From Umezawaea endophytica (GTDB taxonomy: Bacteria; Actinomycetota; Actinomycetes; Mycobacteriales; Pseudonocardiaceae), in NCBI RefSeq assembly GCF_025061645.1, contig NZ_JANYMP010000033.1:1-64000 (forward strand): DNA of 64,000 bases, given 5' to 3'. The notes beneath the pieces are model-generated. The model made no database searches. It was not told where the DNA came from and was given only the letters and a program-made list of their open reading frames with translations. This document shows positions 8,471 to 16,595 of this stretch, piece by piece. How positions within the stretch are numbered: the stretch's first letter is position 1; each line of letters opens with the position of its first letter. The position numbers and the translations under genes were made by a program.

Positions 8471-9310
8471 ATGACCGACAAGCCGATCGACCACCCCGGC
8501 ACGACCGACGCCATGCGCACCCGGCCCGACCACGGCGAGGCCAGTTACCAGGGGTCCGGGCGCCTGCGGGACCGCAGGGCGGTGATCACCGGTGGTGATT
8601 CCGGGATCGGTCGGGCGGTGGCCGTCGCGTTCGCCCGTGAAGGGGCCGACGTGCTGATCACCTACCTGGACGCGGAGGAGGACGACGCGCGGGAGACCGT
8701 TCGGCTGGTCGAGGAGGCGGGGCGCAAGGCCGTCGCGGTGGCCGCCGACCTCACCGACGAGTCGCGCTGCGGGGAGGTCGTCGCCCGCGCCGTGGCGGAG
8801 TTCGGCGGGATCGACCTGCTGGTGAGCAACGCCGCCTACCAGATGTCCCAGGACGGCGGGATCCTCGACGTCACCACCGAGCAGTTCGACCGCGTGCTCA
8901 AGACCAACGTCTACGCCATGTTCTGGCTGTGCAAGGCGGCCGTGCCCCACCTGGGGCCGGGATCGGCCATCATCACGACCTCGTCGATCCAGGGCTTCCA
9001 ACCCTCGCCGGAACTGCTGGACTACGCCACGTCCAAGGCCGCGATCGTCAACTTCACCAAGGGCCTGGCCGCGAACCTGGTCGACCGCGGGATCAGGGTG
9101 AACTCGGTCGCGCCCGGTCCGGTGTGGACACCCCTCATCCCCGCCACCATGCCCGCGGACCAGGTCGAGTCGTTCGGCGAGCAGTCGCCCATGGGCCGGG
9201 CCGCCCAGCCCGCCGAACTGGCGCCGCTCTACGTGTTCCTGGCCTCGTCGGAGTCCAGCTACATCACCGGGGAGATCGTCGGCGTCACCGGCGGTTCCCC
9301 GATCACCTGA
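8471..9310 (+). CDS. Short-chain dehydrogenase/reductase, stress-type
   Basis: 279-residue NAD(P)-dependent SDR. It has the Rossmann motif TGGDSGIG (40-47), SNAA (119-122), a catalytic Ser in TTSSIQG (about 171) and Y185-x3-K189. The C-terminus TGEIVGVTGG is standard for the family. The extended N-terminal lead of about 35 residues before the Rossmann fold resembles the YghA/glucose-dehydrogenase-like general stress SDRs, which are commonly 280-300 residues. The ATG at 8471 is preceded by AGGAG near 8455. The substrate is unknown. It is transcribed alone, divergently from the DUF4383 gene across a 176-bp gap in which I see no other feature. Confidence 0.88.
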   Translation: MTDKPIDHPGTTDAMRTRPDHGEASYQGSGRLRDRRAVITGGDSGIGRAVAVAFAREGADVLITYLDAEEDDARETVRLVEEAGRKAVAVAADLTDESRCGEVVARAVAEFGGIDLLVSNAAYQMSQDGGILDVTTEQFDRVLKTNVYAMFWLCKAAVPHLGPGSAIITTSSIQGFQPSPELLDYATSKAAIVNFTKGLAANLVDRGIRVNSVAPGPVWTPLIPATMPADQVESFGEQSPMGRAAQPAELAPLYVFLASSESSYITGEIVGVTGGSPIT

Positions 9311-9384
9311 TCACACCTGGTCGACGGGCACGCCGGGGGTCGTCCGCGAAGCACGTGGTTGACAGCGCCCGCGCGTGCCACAGG

Positions 9385-9555
9385 ATGTGGGGTGTGCCCC
9401 CGCCTCCGCCCGCCCCGACGCAGCGCCTCGCCCGTGAGTTCGAGCGGAGCACCCGGTTGTGCGCCCAGGCCGCGGTGGTGTGGCGGCACGCGGCCGAGGC
9501 TCGCGAGCTGGCGGAGGAACTGGTGGGGCTGGCTCGGCGGCGGCGGGCTTCCTAG
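9385..9555 (+). CDS. Small helical hypothetical protein
   Basis: A 56-residue candidate gene. A proline-rich start (GVPPPPPAP) leads into one long charged amphipathic helix with near-complete G/C third positions, which looks like coding DNA. The ribosome-binding site is weak (CACAGG immediately upstream), and a GTG three codons in is an alternative start. Its TAG shares a CTAG with the stop of the converging SRPBCC gene, so the two overlap by 4 bp. Function unknown. Confidence 0.4.
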   Translation: MWGVPPPPPAPTQRLAREFERSTRLCAQAAVVWRHAAEARELAEELVGLARRRRAS

Positions 9556-9992
9556 GTCGCGCCGAACGGGTCCGTGGTGCTCTCGACCAGCTCCTTGAAC
9601 CGCTCCAGGTCGGACCTGAGCCGTTGGTCCAGCACCCCCGAGGCCGCGCAGACCTGCTCCCAGATCCCCTCCGGCTCGACCTCCGTCCGCACCCGCACCC
9701 TGGTGGTGCGGTCGTCGACGCGGTACAGCGCCACCGCGCCCGCCCGGTCGGCCCCGGACGTGGAGCGCCAGGCGATCAGCTCGTCCGGCCGCTGGTCGGT
9801 GACCTCGACGTCGAACTCGCGCCGGACGCCACCGAAGAGCGTCGTCCAGCGGACGCGGGTCCCGTCCCCCCGCCGGACGCGCACCACCCCGGACATGAAC
9901 CGGGGGTAGGCCTCGAACAGCGCCCACTGGCCGTACACGACGGACACCGGGACGAACACGTCGATCGACTGCTCGCAGGTTCGCACACGCAT
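9552..9992 (-). CDS. SRPBCC (START-like cyclase/dehydrase) family protein
   Basis: 146 residues with the pattern of polyketide_cyc2/SRPBCC hydrophobic-pocket proteins: an N-terminal IDVFVPVSVVYGQW helix-entry segment and YPRFMSGVVRVRR near residues 29-41. WTTLFGGVRREFDVEV and a C-terminal helix with LRSDLERFKELVE follow. I chose the ATG at 9990-9992, preceded by GAGGTG. The family binds lipids or hydrophobic ligands and is often linked to stress. No polyketide role is implied, since the PKS cluster is 14 kb away. Confidence 0.75.
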   Translation of the reverse strand: MRVRTCEQSIDVFVPVSVVYGQWALFEAYPRFMSGVVRVRRGDGTRVRWTTLFGGVRREFDVEVTDQRPDELIAWRSTSGADRAGAVALYRVDDRTTRVRVRTEVEPEGIWEQVCAASGVLDQRLRSDLERFKELVESTTDPFGAT

Positions 9993-10068
9993 CACCTCGA
10001 CCGGCGAGTACCCGCGTCCACCGGCTTCACACGGCGAAGACCGGGACGGGTGACCGTCCACACGGGAT

Positions 10069-11361
10069 TCACCCGATCGGGCTGTCCGACCGGCCGACGT
10101 CCCGCCGCCACGCGCTGAAGGACCGCAGCGTGAACGTTCCCGGCCGGGCCAGCCAGGGCCACGGGTGCACCTCCACCGGCCGCGCGAGGCGAGCGAGCCG
10201 GTGCCAGCCGGGGACCGGCGTCCACGTCGCCGCGAGCGGGAGGTCGGCCAGTTCCACCTCCGGACGGCCGAGGCGCACCTCCAGCGGCCGGGTCGTCGCC
10301 AGCTCGCCGAGGGTTTGCGCGAGGAACACCAGCCTGGTGCCTGCCAGGCGCAGCCGCGCCAGCAGCGGCTCGTCGAACACGAACACCGCGGGCCGGTCCG
10401 GCACGGCGGCCAGTGCCGGGTCGCGGTCGCCCAGCGACTCCGCGGTCAGCCACACCACCTCACCGCCGCCGCCCTCCACCCGCGCGGGCCCGGCCGGGAT
10501 GGGCGCGCGCCCCAGGTCGGGCCCGTCCACCGGCGCGCCCGGTCTTGCGTCCGGCCACGACTCGACCGGGCAGTTCTCGGCCAACGCGCAGGACTCGCAC
10601 AACGACGGCGCGCGCCTGCGGACCTGCCACCGGCTGAAGCCGTACGGCTTGTCGCTGCCCGTACCGACCGTCCACTGCCAGCCGAGCCGGTTCGCCGCAC
10701 GGGAGCCGTCCACCAGGTGCGCGAACATCTCGTCCTCCCCCGCGGCCCAGTTCGCGCCCGCGCGCACGGCCCACTGCGAGGCCAGCCACATCCGCGTCTG
10801 GTTGACCAGCCACCCGTCCTCGCGCAGCTCGGCCACGACCGCGGCCAGGCACGCCATGTCCTGCCGCCACGGCTCCCCAGACCAGGCGGTCCCGGTGCTC
10901 GGCTGGCGGTGGCGCAGCGGCCGGGCCGTCTTCCCGCCGAGTCGGGAGTAGAGGTGGCGGGCGTACTCCTGCCACAGCAGCTCGTCGCGGTACTTCACCC
11001 GGTCCCGCTCGGGCGCCCCGGCCACCGCCGACCACACCTCGGGCAACGCGACCAGCCCGTGCCGGATGTACGGCGACATCCTGCTGGCGCCGCGCGCGGA
11101 ACGGGGCAGCACGGCGCTGCGGGTGCTCGCGTACCCGGTCACGTCGAGTCCGGCGAGCGCGGCGTCCGCGGCCTCCTGGCCCCCGAGGAACGTCGACGCG
11201 GTGACCCGCGGTTCACGGGTCAGGCCGCCCAGGTGCCGTCGCACCCAGTCGACGGCGCCCGGCTGGTCGGCGGGGGGAACGGGCAGCAGCGGCACGTCGA
11301 CCAGTCTGCGCGGACGGCACCGGTCCCGCCGGATCGGCCGCCGCGGGAACGAAGTGGTCAC
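10069..11361 (-). CDS. FAD-binding domain protein of the photolyase/cryptochrome family
   Basis: 430 residues matching the C-terminal FAD-binding domain of DNA photolyases without the usual N-terminal alpha/beta antenna domain. Hallmarks are MSPYIRHG (about 95), LVNQTRMWLASQW (about 185) and the tail segment GSRAANRLGWQWTVGTG (about 215), followed by a Cys-containing LCESCALAENCPVE stretch near 255 and a C-terminal extension. Members of this group are annotated as FAD-binding or photolyase-like and their substrate is unsettled. The GTG at 11359-11361 has a poor ribosome-binding site, so a start slightly downstream is possible. It neighbours a second, different photolyase, consistent with light-damage repair near carotenoid genes. 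Confidence 0.8.
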   Translation of the reverse strand: MTTSFPRRPIRRDRCRPRRLVDVPLLPVPPADQPGAVDWVRRHLGGLTREPRVTASTFLGGQEAADAALAGLDVTGYASTRSAVLPRSARGASRMSPYIRHGLVALPEVWSAVAGAPERDRVKYRDELLWQEYARHLYSRLGGKTARPLRHRQPSTGTAWSGEPWRQDMACLAAVVAELREDGWLVNQTRMWLASQWAVRAGANWAAGEDEMFAHLVDGSRAANRLGWQWTVGTGSDKPYGFSRWQVRRRAPSLCESCALAENCPVESWPDARPGAPVDGPDLGRAPIPAGPARVEGGGGEVVWLTAESLGDRDPALAAVPDRPAVFVFDEPLLARLRLAGTRLVFLAQTLGELATTRPLEVRLGRPEVELADLPLAATWTPVPGWHRLARLARPVEVHPWPWLARPGTFTLRSFSAWRRDVGRSDSPIG

Positions 11362-11435
11362 GACAGGTTTGAGCGGCGACCGCGGAGCCGATCACGGGGA
11401 CGCACCAGTCGTTCCGACGATCGTGGAGTGGGCCA

Positions 11436-11558
11436 ATGCTGTGGGACACGCTCTGGCAGTACATGCCGCTGGTCGTGCTCGCGCTGAGCGCGACGACCTG
11501 GATGGTCCGCGACCTCGTCCAGTCGACGAGGACCGCGCGGCGCTCGAAGACGGGCTGA
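11436..11558 (+). CDS. Possible 40-residue single-pass membrane microprotein
   Basis: The ATG at 11436 is preceded by GGAG with 8-nt spacing. The product starts MLWDTLWQYMPLVVLALSAT, a hydrophobic segment, and ends in a basic tail (RDLVQSTRTARRSKTG), matching a single membrane helix with a positively charged cytosolic end. G/C third positions are high. It lies in the 264-bp gap between two photolyase-family genes. Too short for confident calling. Confidence 0.35.
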   Translation: MLWDTLWQYMPLVVLALSATTWMVRDLVQSTRTARRSKTG

Positions 11559-11625
11559 TCACCCGGCCGTGGGGCTGGTCCCCGGCCGTCGTGCGGGCGG
11601 GCAGGACGCGTCCTAACGTCGACCC

Positions 11626-13074
11626 GTGACCGCGCTGCTGCTGTTCGGCGACCAGTTGGGCCCGCACTTCAGAGCCGAGCACCCCGGCGAGGTCCTGCTC
11701 GTCGAGTCCGCCGCGGCGTTGCGGCGCAAGCCGTACCACCGGCAGAAGCTGCACCTCGTGCTGTCCGGGATCAGGCACCTCGCCGCCGAACTGGGTGACC
11801 GCGCGACCCTGGTCCGCGCCGAGACGTACGCGGACGCCGTTCGCGAGTTCGGTCGGCCCCTGGTCGCCTACCAGCCGGGTTCCCGCGCCGCGGCGGCGCT
11901 CCTGCGGCGGCTCGGTGTCGAGGTGCTGCCCACGCCCGCGTTCGCGTTGCCGCGCCAGGAGTTCACCGACTGGGCGGGGGACCGCACGACGTTCCTCATG
12001 GAGGACTTCTACCGCGAGCAGCGCCGCCGGTTCGGCGTGCTGCTCGACGGTGGCGACCCGGCGGGCGGCCGGTGGAACCACGACGCGGCCAACCGCGAGC
12101 CGCCACCGCGGACGAGCAGGCTGGACGTGCCGCGACCGTGGTGGCCGCAGGAGGACGCCATCGACGCCGCGGTGCGCGCGGACCTGGACGCGATGGACCT
12201 GCCGACCGTCGGCGTCGACGGGCCGCGCTGGTTCGCGATCACCCGCGAGGAGGCGCTGGCCGCCTTGGACGTCTTCGTGCGGGACCGCTTGCCGCACTTC
12301 GGTCCGCACGAGGACGCCGTCCTCACCCGTGATCCGACGATGGCCCACTCCCTGCTGTCCGTCCCGCTCAACCACGGCCTGCTGCACCCGCTGGAGGTCG
12401 TGCGCGCCGCCGAACGCGCCTACCGCGCGGGTGACGCGCCGCTGGCGAGCGTCGAGGGGTTCGTGCGGCAGGTGCTGGGGTGGCGCGAGTACGTCTGGCA
12501 CCTCTACTGGCACCTCGGTCCGGAGTACGCGCGCCACAACGAGTTCCGCGCCACGGCCCCGCTGCCGGACTGGTGGAGGACCCTGCGGCCGGGTGGTGTG
12601 CGGGCCGCCTGCGTGCGGACGGCGCTGGAGGGCGTCCGCGACCACGGGTGGGTGCACCACATCCAGCGGCTGATGGTCCTCGGCAACCACGCCCTGCAAC
12701 GCGGCTACGACCCGGCCGCGCTCAACGACTGGTTCGTCACGTCCTTCGTGGACGGCTTCCCGTGGGTCATGCCGGTGAACGTGGTGGGCATGAGCCAGCA
12801 CGCCGACGGCGGTGTCATCGCGACCAAGCCGTACCTGAGCGGCGGCGCCTACCTGAACAGGATGACCGACCACTGCCGCGACTGCTGGTTCGACCCGAGG
12901 AAGCGGACCGGTGAACGGGCGTGCCCGTTCACCGCGGGCTACTGGGCGTGGCTCGACCGGCACGCCGCACGGCTGCGCGGCAACCACCGGATGGCCCGCC
13001 CCGTGCAGGGGCTCCAGCGCCTGACCGACCTCGCGGAGGTCCGCGCCCGCGAACCGCACCGCGACGTCTTCTAG
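11626..13074 (+). CDS. FeS-type bacterial cryptochrome/(6-4) photolyase (PhrB-like)
   Basis: A 482-residue member of the photolyase-related group that carries a [4Fe-4S] cluster (FeS-BCP/CryPro). The N-terminus LLFGDQLGPH and the central RQVLGWREYVWHLYWH, GWVHHIQRLMVLGNHAL and PYLSGGAYLNRMTDHC segments are characteristic. Four cysteines at 329, 417, 420 and 433 match the cluster ligand spacing of PhrB. These enzymes repair (6-4) photoproducts using FAD and light. The GTG at 11626 begins directly at the conserved N-terminus. It converges with the DUF2306 gene with a 7-bp gap. Confidence 0.9.
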   Translation: MTALLLFGDQLGPHFRAEHPGEVLLVESAAALRRKPYHRQKLHLVLSGIRHLAAELGDRATLVRAETYADAVREFGRPLVAYQPGSRAAAALLRRLGVEVLPTPAFALPRQEFTDWAGDRTTFLMEDFYREQRRRFGVLLDGGDPAGGRWNHDAANREPPPRTSRLDVPRPWWPQEDAIDAAVRADLDAMDLPTVGVDGPRWFAITREEALAALDVFVRDRLPHFGPHEDAVLTRDPTMAHSLLSVPLNHGLLHPLEVVRAAERAYRAGDAPLASVEGFVRQVLGWREYVWHLYWHLGPEYARHNEFRATAPLPDWWRTLRPGGVRAACVRTALEGVRDHGWVHHIQRLMVLGNHALQRGYDPAALNDWFVTSFVDGFPWVMPVNVVGMSQHADGGVIATKPYLSGGAYLNRMTDHCRDCWFDPRKRTGERACPFTAGYWAWLDRHAARLRGNHRMARPVQGLQRLTDLAEVRAREPHRDVF

Positions 13075-13081
13075 CCCCCGG

Positions 13082-13858
13082 TCACACCTCGACCGGAACG
13101 GCGTCCGCCCGTGCCGTGCCACGCGGTACCGGCGACGGGGAGAAGCGGAGTCCGGGGAGGTTCCGGCGGCGGATCATGATCTCGGCGATGACGATGTTCG
13201 GCAGCCAGCACAGGAAGGGGACGGCGGCGTACGCGTCGGTCATGAGCTGGTCCACCTCCGCGTTCGGGCCACCGAAGCCGACCACCAACTGGAAGATGAT
13301 CAGCACGCCGAGCCACAGCCGCAACGTGACAGCGGCGAACGTGAGCGCGAAGCTGCGGATCATCCACGCCTGGTGGCTGGCGACGTCGTGCTCGCGAATG
13401 GCGCGATACCCGCGCCACGTGGTCCAGCCCCAGAGCACGGACAGCGTGCCGAAGCCGAAGAAGCCGACGAACGCCGCGGAGTTGAAGGCGGCCATCACCA
13501 GGCCGGACACCGACGCGAACGCGATCGACACCACGTAGGTGCGGCCGATCCAGCGGTGCACGGCCCGGTAGCGGCGGCGGATCACCTTGGCGAACTGGAA
13601 AGGCCCGACGACGAGGGAGATACCCGCGGAGACGACGTGGACGTAGAACGCGATCTGCACGAAGAAGGGCCTGCTCGCGTAGGTGGGCGCGAGGCCGACG
13701 CCCTGCTCGCCGAGTTCCGCGAGGCTGCCGGTCGCGTACTGGCCGACGAAGTAGCCGGAGATCGCCAGGCAGAGCAGCGTGACCACGGTCCAGCTTATGG
13801 GAGAACTGCGGCGGGACCGTTTCCGGGCCGCGGTCGAGGATGAAGTCGGCGCGGTCAT
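13082..13858 (-). CDS. DUF2306-type membrane protein
   Basis: 258 residues with about six to seven hydrophobic helices, in the pattern of DUF2306 integral membrane proteins. His-containing segments (YVHVVSAGISLVVGPFQF, YRAVHRWIGRTYV, HDVASHQAWMIRSFAL) lie on helix ends and are conserved in this family, where they could bind heme or metal. The first 20 residues are Ser/Arg-rich and cytosolic. It is divergent from a TetR-type regulator 196 bp away, the usual layout for a regulator and its target gene. Confidence 0.75.
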   Translation of the reverse strand: MTAPTSSSTAARKRSRRSSPISWTVVTLLCLAISGYFVGQYATGSLAELGEQGVGLAPTYASRPFFVQIAFYVHVVSAGISLVVGPFQFAKVIRRRYRAVHRWIGRTYVVSIAFASVSGLVMAAFNSAAFVGFFGFGTLSVLWGWTTWRGYRAIREHDVASHQAWMIRSFALTFAAVTLRLWLGVLIIFQLVVGFGGPNAEVDQLMTDAYAAVPFLCWLPNIVIAEIMIRRRNLPGLRFSPSPVPRGTARADAVPVEV

Positions 13859-14026
13859 CTCGATGGACCTGCTTTCTGTTGTTCACCGCCGGAAAAGGGC
13901 AGCACGAATAGGCGGGAATTCCTCGGGGAACACCCGGCTCCAGTGGCAGCGCAAAGGGGTACAGCGGCGGTCGAAATCGATCTGGACAGTGTGAGTTTGG
14001 CGGCCGTCGAGCTCGGTTGTCAAGCG

Positions 14027-14036
14027 GCGGATCCGC
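14027..14036. promoter_or_regulatory. 10-bp perfect palindrome before the TetR gene
   Basis: GCGGATCCGC is a perfect palindrome 18 bp upstream of the TetR start, in the 196-bp region shared with the divergent DUF2306 gene. TetR proteins usually bind somewhat longer palindromes in such positions, so this is only a candidate operator. The rest of the divergent region shows no clearer repeat. Confidence 0.25.
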
Positions 14037-14054
14037 GCGTGCCAGGATCTGACC

Positions 14055-14720
14055 ATGGAACAGCGACCGAAGCGCGCCACCTACCACCACGGCGACCTGC
14101 GGGCCGCCCTCGTGGACGCGGGCGTGGAACTGGCGCGCGCGGGTGGGCCGACCGCGGTCGTCCTGCGGGAGGTCGCCAGGGTCGTCGGGGTGGCGCCGAA
14201 CTCCGCGTACGGCCACTTCAAGACGTTGGGCGCGTTGAAGCGCGCCGTGGCCCAGAGGGCGCTCCGCGAGATGGCCGCGGTGATGATCGCCCAGCTCGAC
14301 GCGTTCGAGGAGCCCGCGGACCCGGTCGAGGCCGCGAAGGCGCACCTGTGCGAGGTCGGCCGCGCCTACGTGCGGTTCGCGCTGGACGAACCCGGCCTGT
14401 TCGCCACGGCCATGGGTGGTGATCCCGCGGGCACGAAGACGCCCGGTTTCGTCGAGGACCCGGCTGATCCCACCTACGAGGACCGGCCGAAACCCGACTC
14501 GGTCGTCCTGGGGGCGCTGCACCGCCTGACCGAGGTGGGCTGCCTGGCGCCGGGCCGGGTCGAGGCCGCGGTGATGGCCTGCTGGGCGACCGTCCACGGC
14601 CTGGCGGGCATCCTGCTCACCCTCCAGCCGGACCTGCCGGAGGCCGCGCGGAACGCCGCCGTCGACTCGTCCCTCGAGGTGCTGGTGCTGGGGCTCACGT
14701 CACTGGACCGGCAACCGTAG
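14055..14720 (+). CDS. TetR/AcrR family transcriptional regulator
   Basis: 221 residues. The N-terminal helix-turn-helix occupies about residues 10-58 (YHHGDLRAALVDAG, REVARVVGVAPNSAYGHFKT) and is followed by an alpha-helical ligand-binding domain with a TetR_C-like pattern (FALDEPGLFATAMGG, AVMACWATVHGLAGILL). It is divergent from the DUF2306 membrane protein gene, which it probably represses together with itself. The ligand is unknown. A 185-bp gap follows. Confidence 0.88.
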   Translation: MEQRPKRATYHHGDLRAALVDAGVELARAGGPTAVVLREVARVVGVAPNSAYGHFKTLGALKRAVAQRALREMAAVMIAQLDAFEEPADPVEAAKAHLCEVGRAYVRFALDEPGLFATAMGGDPAGTKTPGFVEDPADPTYEDRPKPDSVVLGALHRLTEVGCLAPGRVEAAVMACWATVHGLAGILLTLQPDLPEAARNAAVDSSLEVLVLGLTSLDRQP

Positions 14721-14821
14721 GACGATCGCGCGTTACCTCCCCACGGGCGATTGCACTCGATCGTGGCGAACAACAACGCGAATGCCGAAAAAGCACACTG
14801 GTTCACGCAGTCCACGGGTTT

Positions 14822-14849
14822 TGGACCACTCCCGCAGCCTATGGACCAC
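14822..14849. repeat. Direct repeat upstream of GON-domain gene
   Basis: TGGACCAC occurs at 14822-14829 and again at 14842-14849. The copies are exactly 20 bp apart start to start, about two helical turns, and lie 57-84 bp before the ATG at 14906. The spacing places both copies on one DNA face, as expected for a dimeric activator or repressor site. No other promoter element is certain in the 185-bp gap. Confidence 0.35.
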
Positions 14850-14905
14850 CCACGACCACCGGGGCTCTAATTCCCTACGGAACAACCGCAGGGAAAGGAT
14901 CTCCC

Positions 14906-15619
14906 ATGATTCGCAGAATTGTCGTGGCGGTCGCCGCGGCGGCCCTGGTCGTCATCACCCCGTCCACGGCCTCGGCGCGGCAGGCGCTGACCATCCCCCC
15001 GGCCGACTGCGCGGGGATCCGCGCCGCGCTGCCGATCGCGGGTGACGGCAACTACCTGCTCAACACCGGCACCCACCTCGTCCCCGTGTACTGCCACGAC
15101 ATGGCGGGCACACCACGCGAGTACGTCACGCTCGGCGCCGCGAACTTCTCGCAGTACACCGCGGGCGGCGCCGCGCCGGGGACGAGCGTGCGCACCACGT
15201 TCACGCGCGTGCGCCTCGACCCGGCGACCCTGGTCGTCGACATCAACGACCTCACGTTCGCCACGTCCACCGGCTCGCTCACCCAGGGCGGCACGGTCGT
15301 CGTCTCGATGCCCTACGCGGTCGCCATGTCCTGCAACTCCAGCGCCAGCGGTGTCGCCAGGGTGGACCTCACCGGCACCGCGTTCGTCCTGTCCGACACC
15401 TTCCAGGTCGGCGGGTTCAACGCGTCCGGCTCCGCGACCACCAGCCCCGACAACCGCGCCGCCGACGTGACCGGCGGTGGTTACTGCGGCTGGACGACCT
15501 CGGCCCCCTACATCTACAACCCGACCAACCCGAGCGGCCCGGACTTCCACCTCGACCTCGCGTGCGGCCCCTACAACCTGATCGACGTCGTCCTCAACCG
15601 GGCCTGCGTGACCCTGTAA
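14906..15619 (+). CDS. Secreted GON-domain-like protein
   Basis: 237 residues. A Sec signal peptide ([20 protein letters not shown], cleavage likely after the TASA at about residue 24) is followed by a domain with [31 protein letters not shown] and NFSQYT. This matches the GON domain, first described at the C-terminus of ADAMTS proteases and found in actinobacterial secreted proteins. Several cysteines could form disulfides. The ATG follows AAAGGA. Its extracellular role is unknown; related bacterial GON domains are often appended to hydrolases, but here the domain stands alone. Confidence 0.75.
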   Translation: MIRRIVVAVAAAALVVITPSTASARQALTIPPADCAGIRAALPIAGDGNYLLNTGTHLVPVYCHDMAGTPREYVTLGAANFSQYTAGGAAPGTSVRTTFTRVRLDPATLVVDINDLTFATSTGSLTQGGTVVVSMPYAVAMSCNSSASGVARVDLTGTAFVLSDTFQVGGFNASGSATTSPDNRAADVTGGGYCGWTTSAPYIYNPTNPSGPDFHLDLACGPYNLIDVVLNRACVTL

Positions 15620-15635
15620 CCCGGTCCGACGCCCT

Positions 15636-15650
15636 CCCCAGGCCCTGGGG
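15636..15650. terminator. Hairpin between converging GON and desaturase genes
   Basis: A 6-bp stem (CCCCAG, GCC loop, CTGGGG) sits in the 40-bp gap between two converging stop codons at 15619 and 15660. It could serve both directions. The stem is short and lacks a U-tract. Confidence 0.4.
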
Positions 15651-15659
15651 GTGCTGCCG

Positions 15660-16595
15660 TCACGTCCTGGCGGAGATCCTGGCCAGGCGATCGGGGTTGG
15701 TCCACCGCACGTCGGTCGCCCACCCCAGCCTCTCGAAGATCCGGATGACCCCCGCCGAGAGGTCGACCTGGCCGCGCAGCACACCGTGCCGCGCGCAGGT
15801 CGGGTCGGCGTGGTGGGAGTTGTGCCAGGACTCCCCCATCGACAGGATCGCCAGCGGCCAGAAGTTCGCCGCCCTGTCGCGCGAGGCGAACGGCCTGCTG
15901 CCGATCAGGTGGCAGATCGAGTTGATCGACCAGGTCACGTGGTGCAGCAACGACACCCGCACGAGGCTCGCCCAGAAGAACGCGGTCAGCGCGCCCCACC
16001 AGGACCACGAGATCAGGCCACCGAGCACCGGCGGCAGACCGAGGCTCAACCCGAGCCACAGCGCGGAGAGCCGGTCCACGGCGCGGATGTCCTCGTCCGC
16101 CAGCAGGTCGGGGGCGAACCGCTCGGCGTTCGTGCTGACGCGCTCGAACAACCAGCCCATGTGCGCGTGCCAGAAGCCCTTGGCCAGTCCGGCGGGTCCG
16201 GTGCCGTGGGCCCACGGCGAGTGCGGATCGCCTTCGCGGTCGGAGAACGCGTGGTGCCTGCGGTGGTCGGCGACCCACGCGATCACCGGTCCCTGCGCGG
16301 CCATGCCGCCCGCGATGGCCAACGCGACGCGCAGGCCCCGGTTCGCCTTGAACGCGCGGTGGGTGAAGTAGCGGTGGTAGCCGACCGTCACGCCGAGGCA
16401 CGCGATCACGTAGAACACCAGTGCCAGCACCAGGTCGGTCCACCCCAGCCCCCACCCCCAGGCGATCGGGACCGCCGCGATCAGCGCGGCGAACGGGATG
16501 AGGACGAAGGTCTTGACCAGGACCTGCTCGCCGGTGGACCGGCCGGGCAGGACCATCGGCTGCCGGGGCGCGCCGGTTGTCGTGGGAGTGACCAT
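15660..16595 (-). CDS. Acyl-CoA/acyl-lipid desaturase (delta-9 type)
   Basis: 311-residue integral membrane di-iron desaturase. It has the three His boxes of the stearoyl-CoA desaturase family: HRYFTH, DHRRHH and ESWHNSHH. Hydrophobic pairs of helices flank them (for example FVLIPFAALIAAVPIAWGWG). It introduces a cis double bond into saturated fatty acyl chains for membrane fluidity. The ATG at 16593-16595 is followed by a hydrophilic N-terminus of about 30 residues before the first helix; the long upstream extension of the frame is unsupported. It is probably unrelated to the PKS cluster. Confidence 0.88.
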   Translation of the reverse strand: MVTPTTTGAPRQPMVLPGRSTGEQVLVKTFVLIPFAALIAAVPIAWGWGLGWTDLVLALVFYVIACLGVTVGYHRYFTHRAFKANRGLRVALAIAGGMAAQGPVIAWVADHRRHHAFSDREGDPHSPWAHGTGPAGLAKGFWHAHMGWLFERVSTNAERFAPDLLADEDIRAVDRLSALWLGLSLGLPPVLGGLISWSWWGALTAFFWASLVRVSLLHHVTWSINSICHLIGSRPFASRDRAANFWPLAILSMGESWHNSHHADPTCARHGVLRGQVDLSAGVIRIFERLGWATDVRWTNPDRLARISART

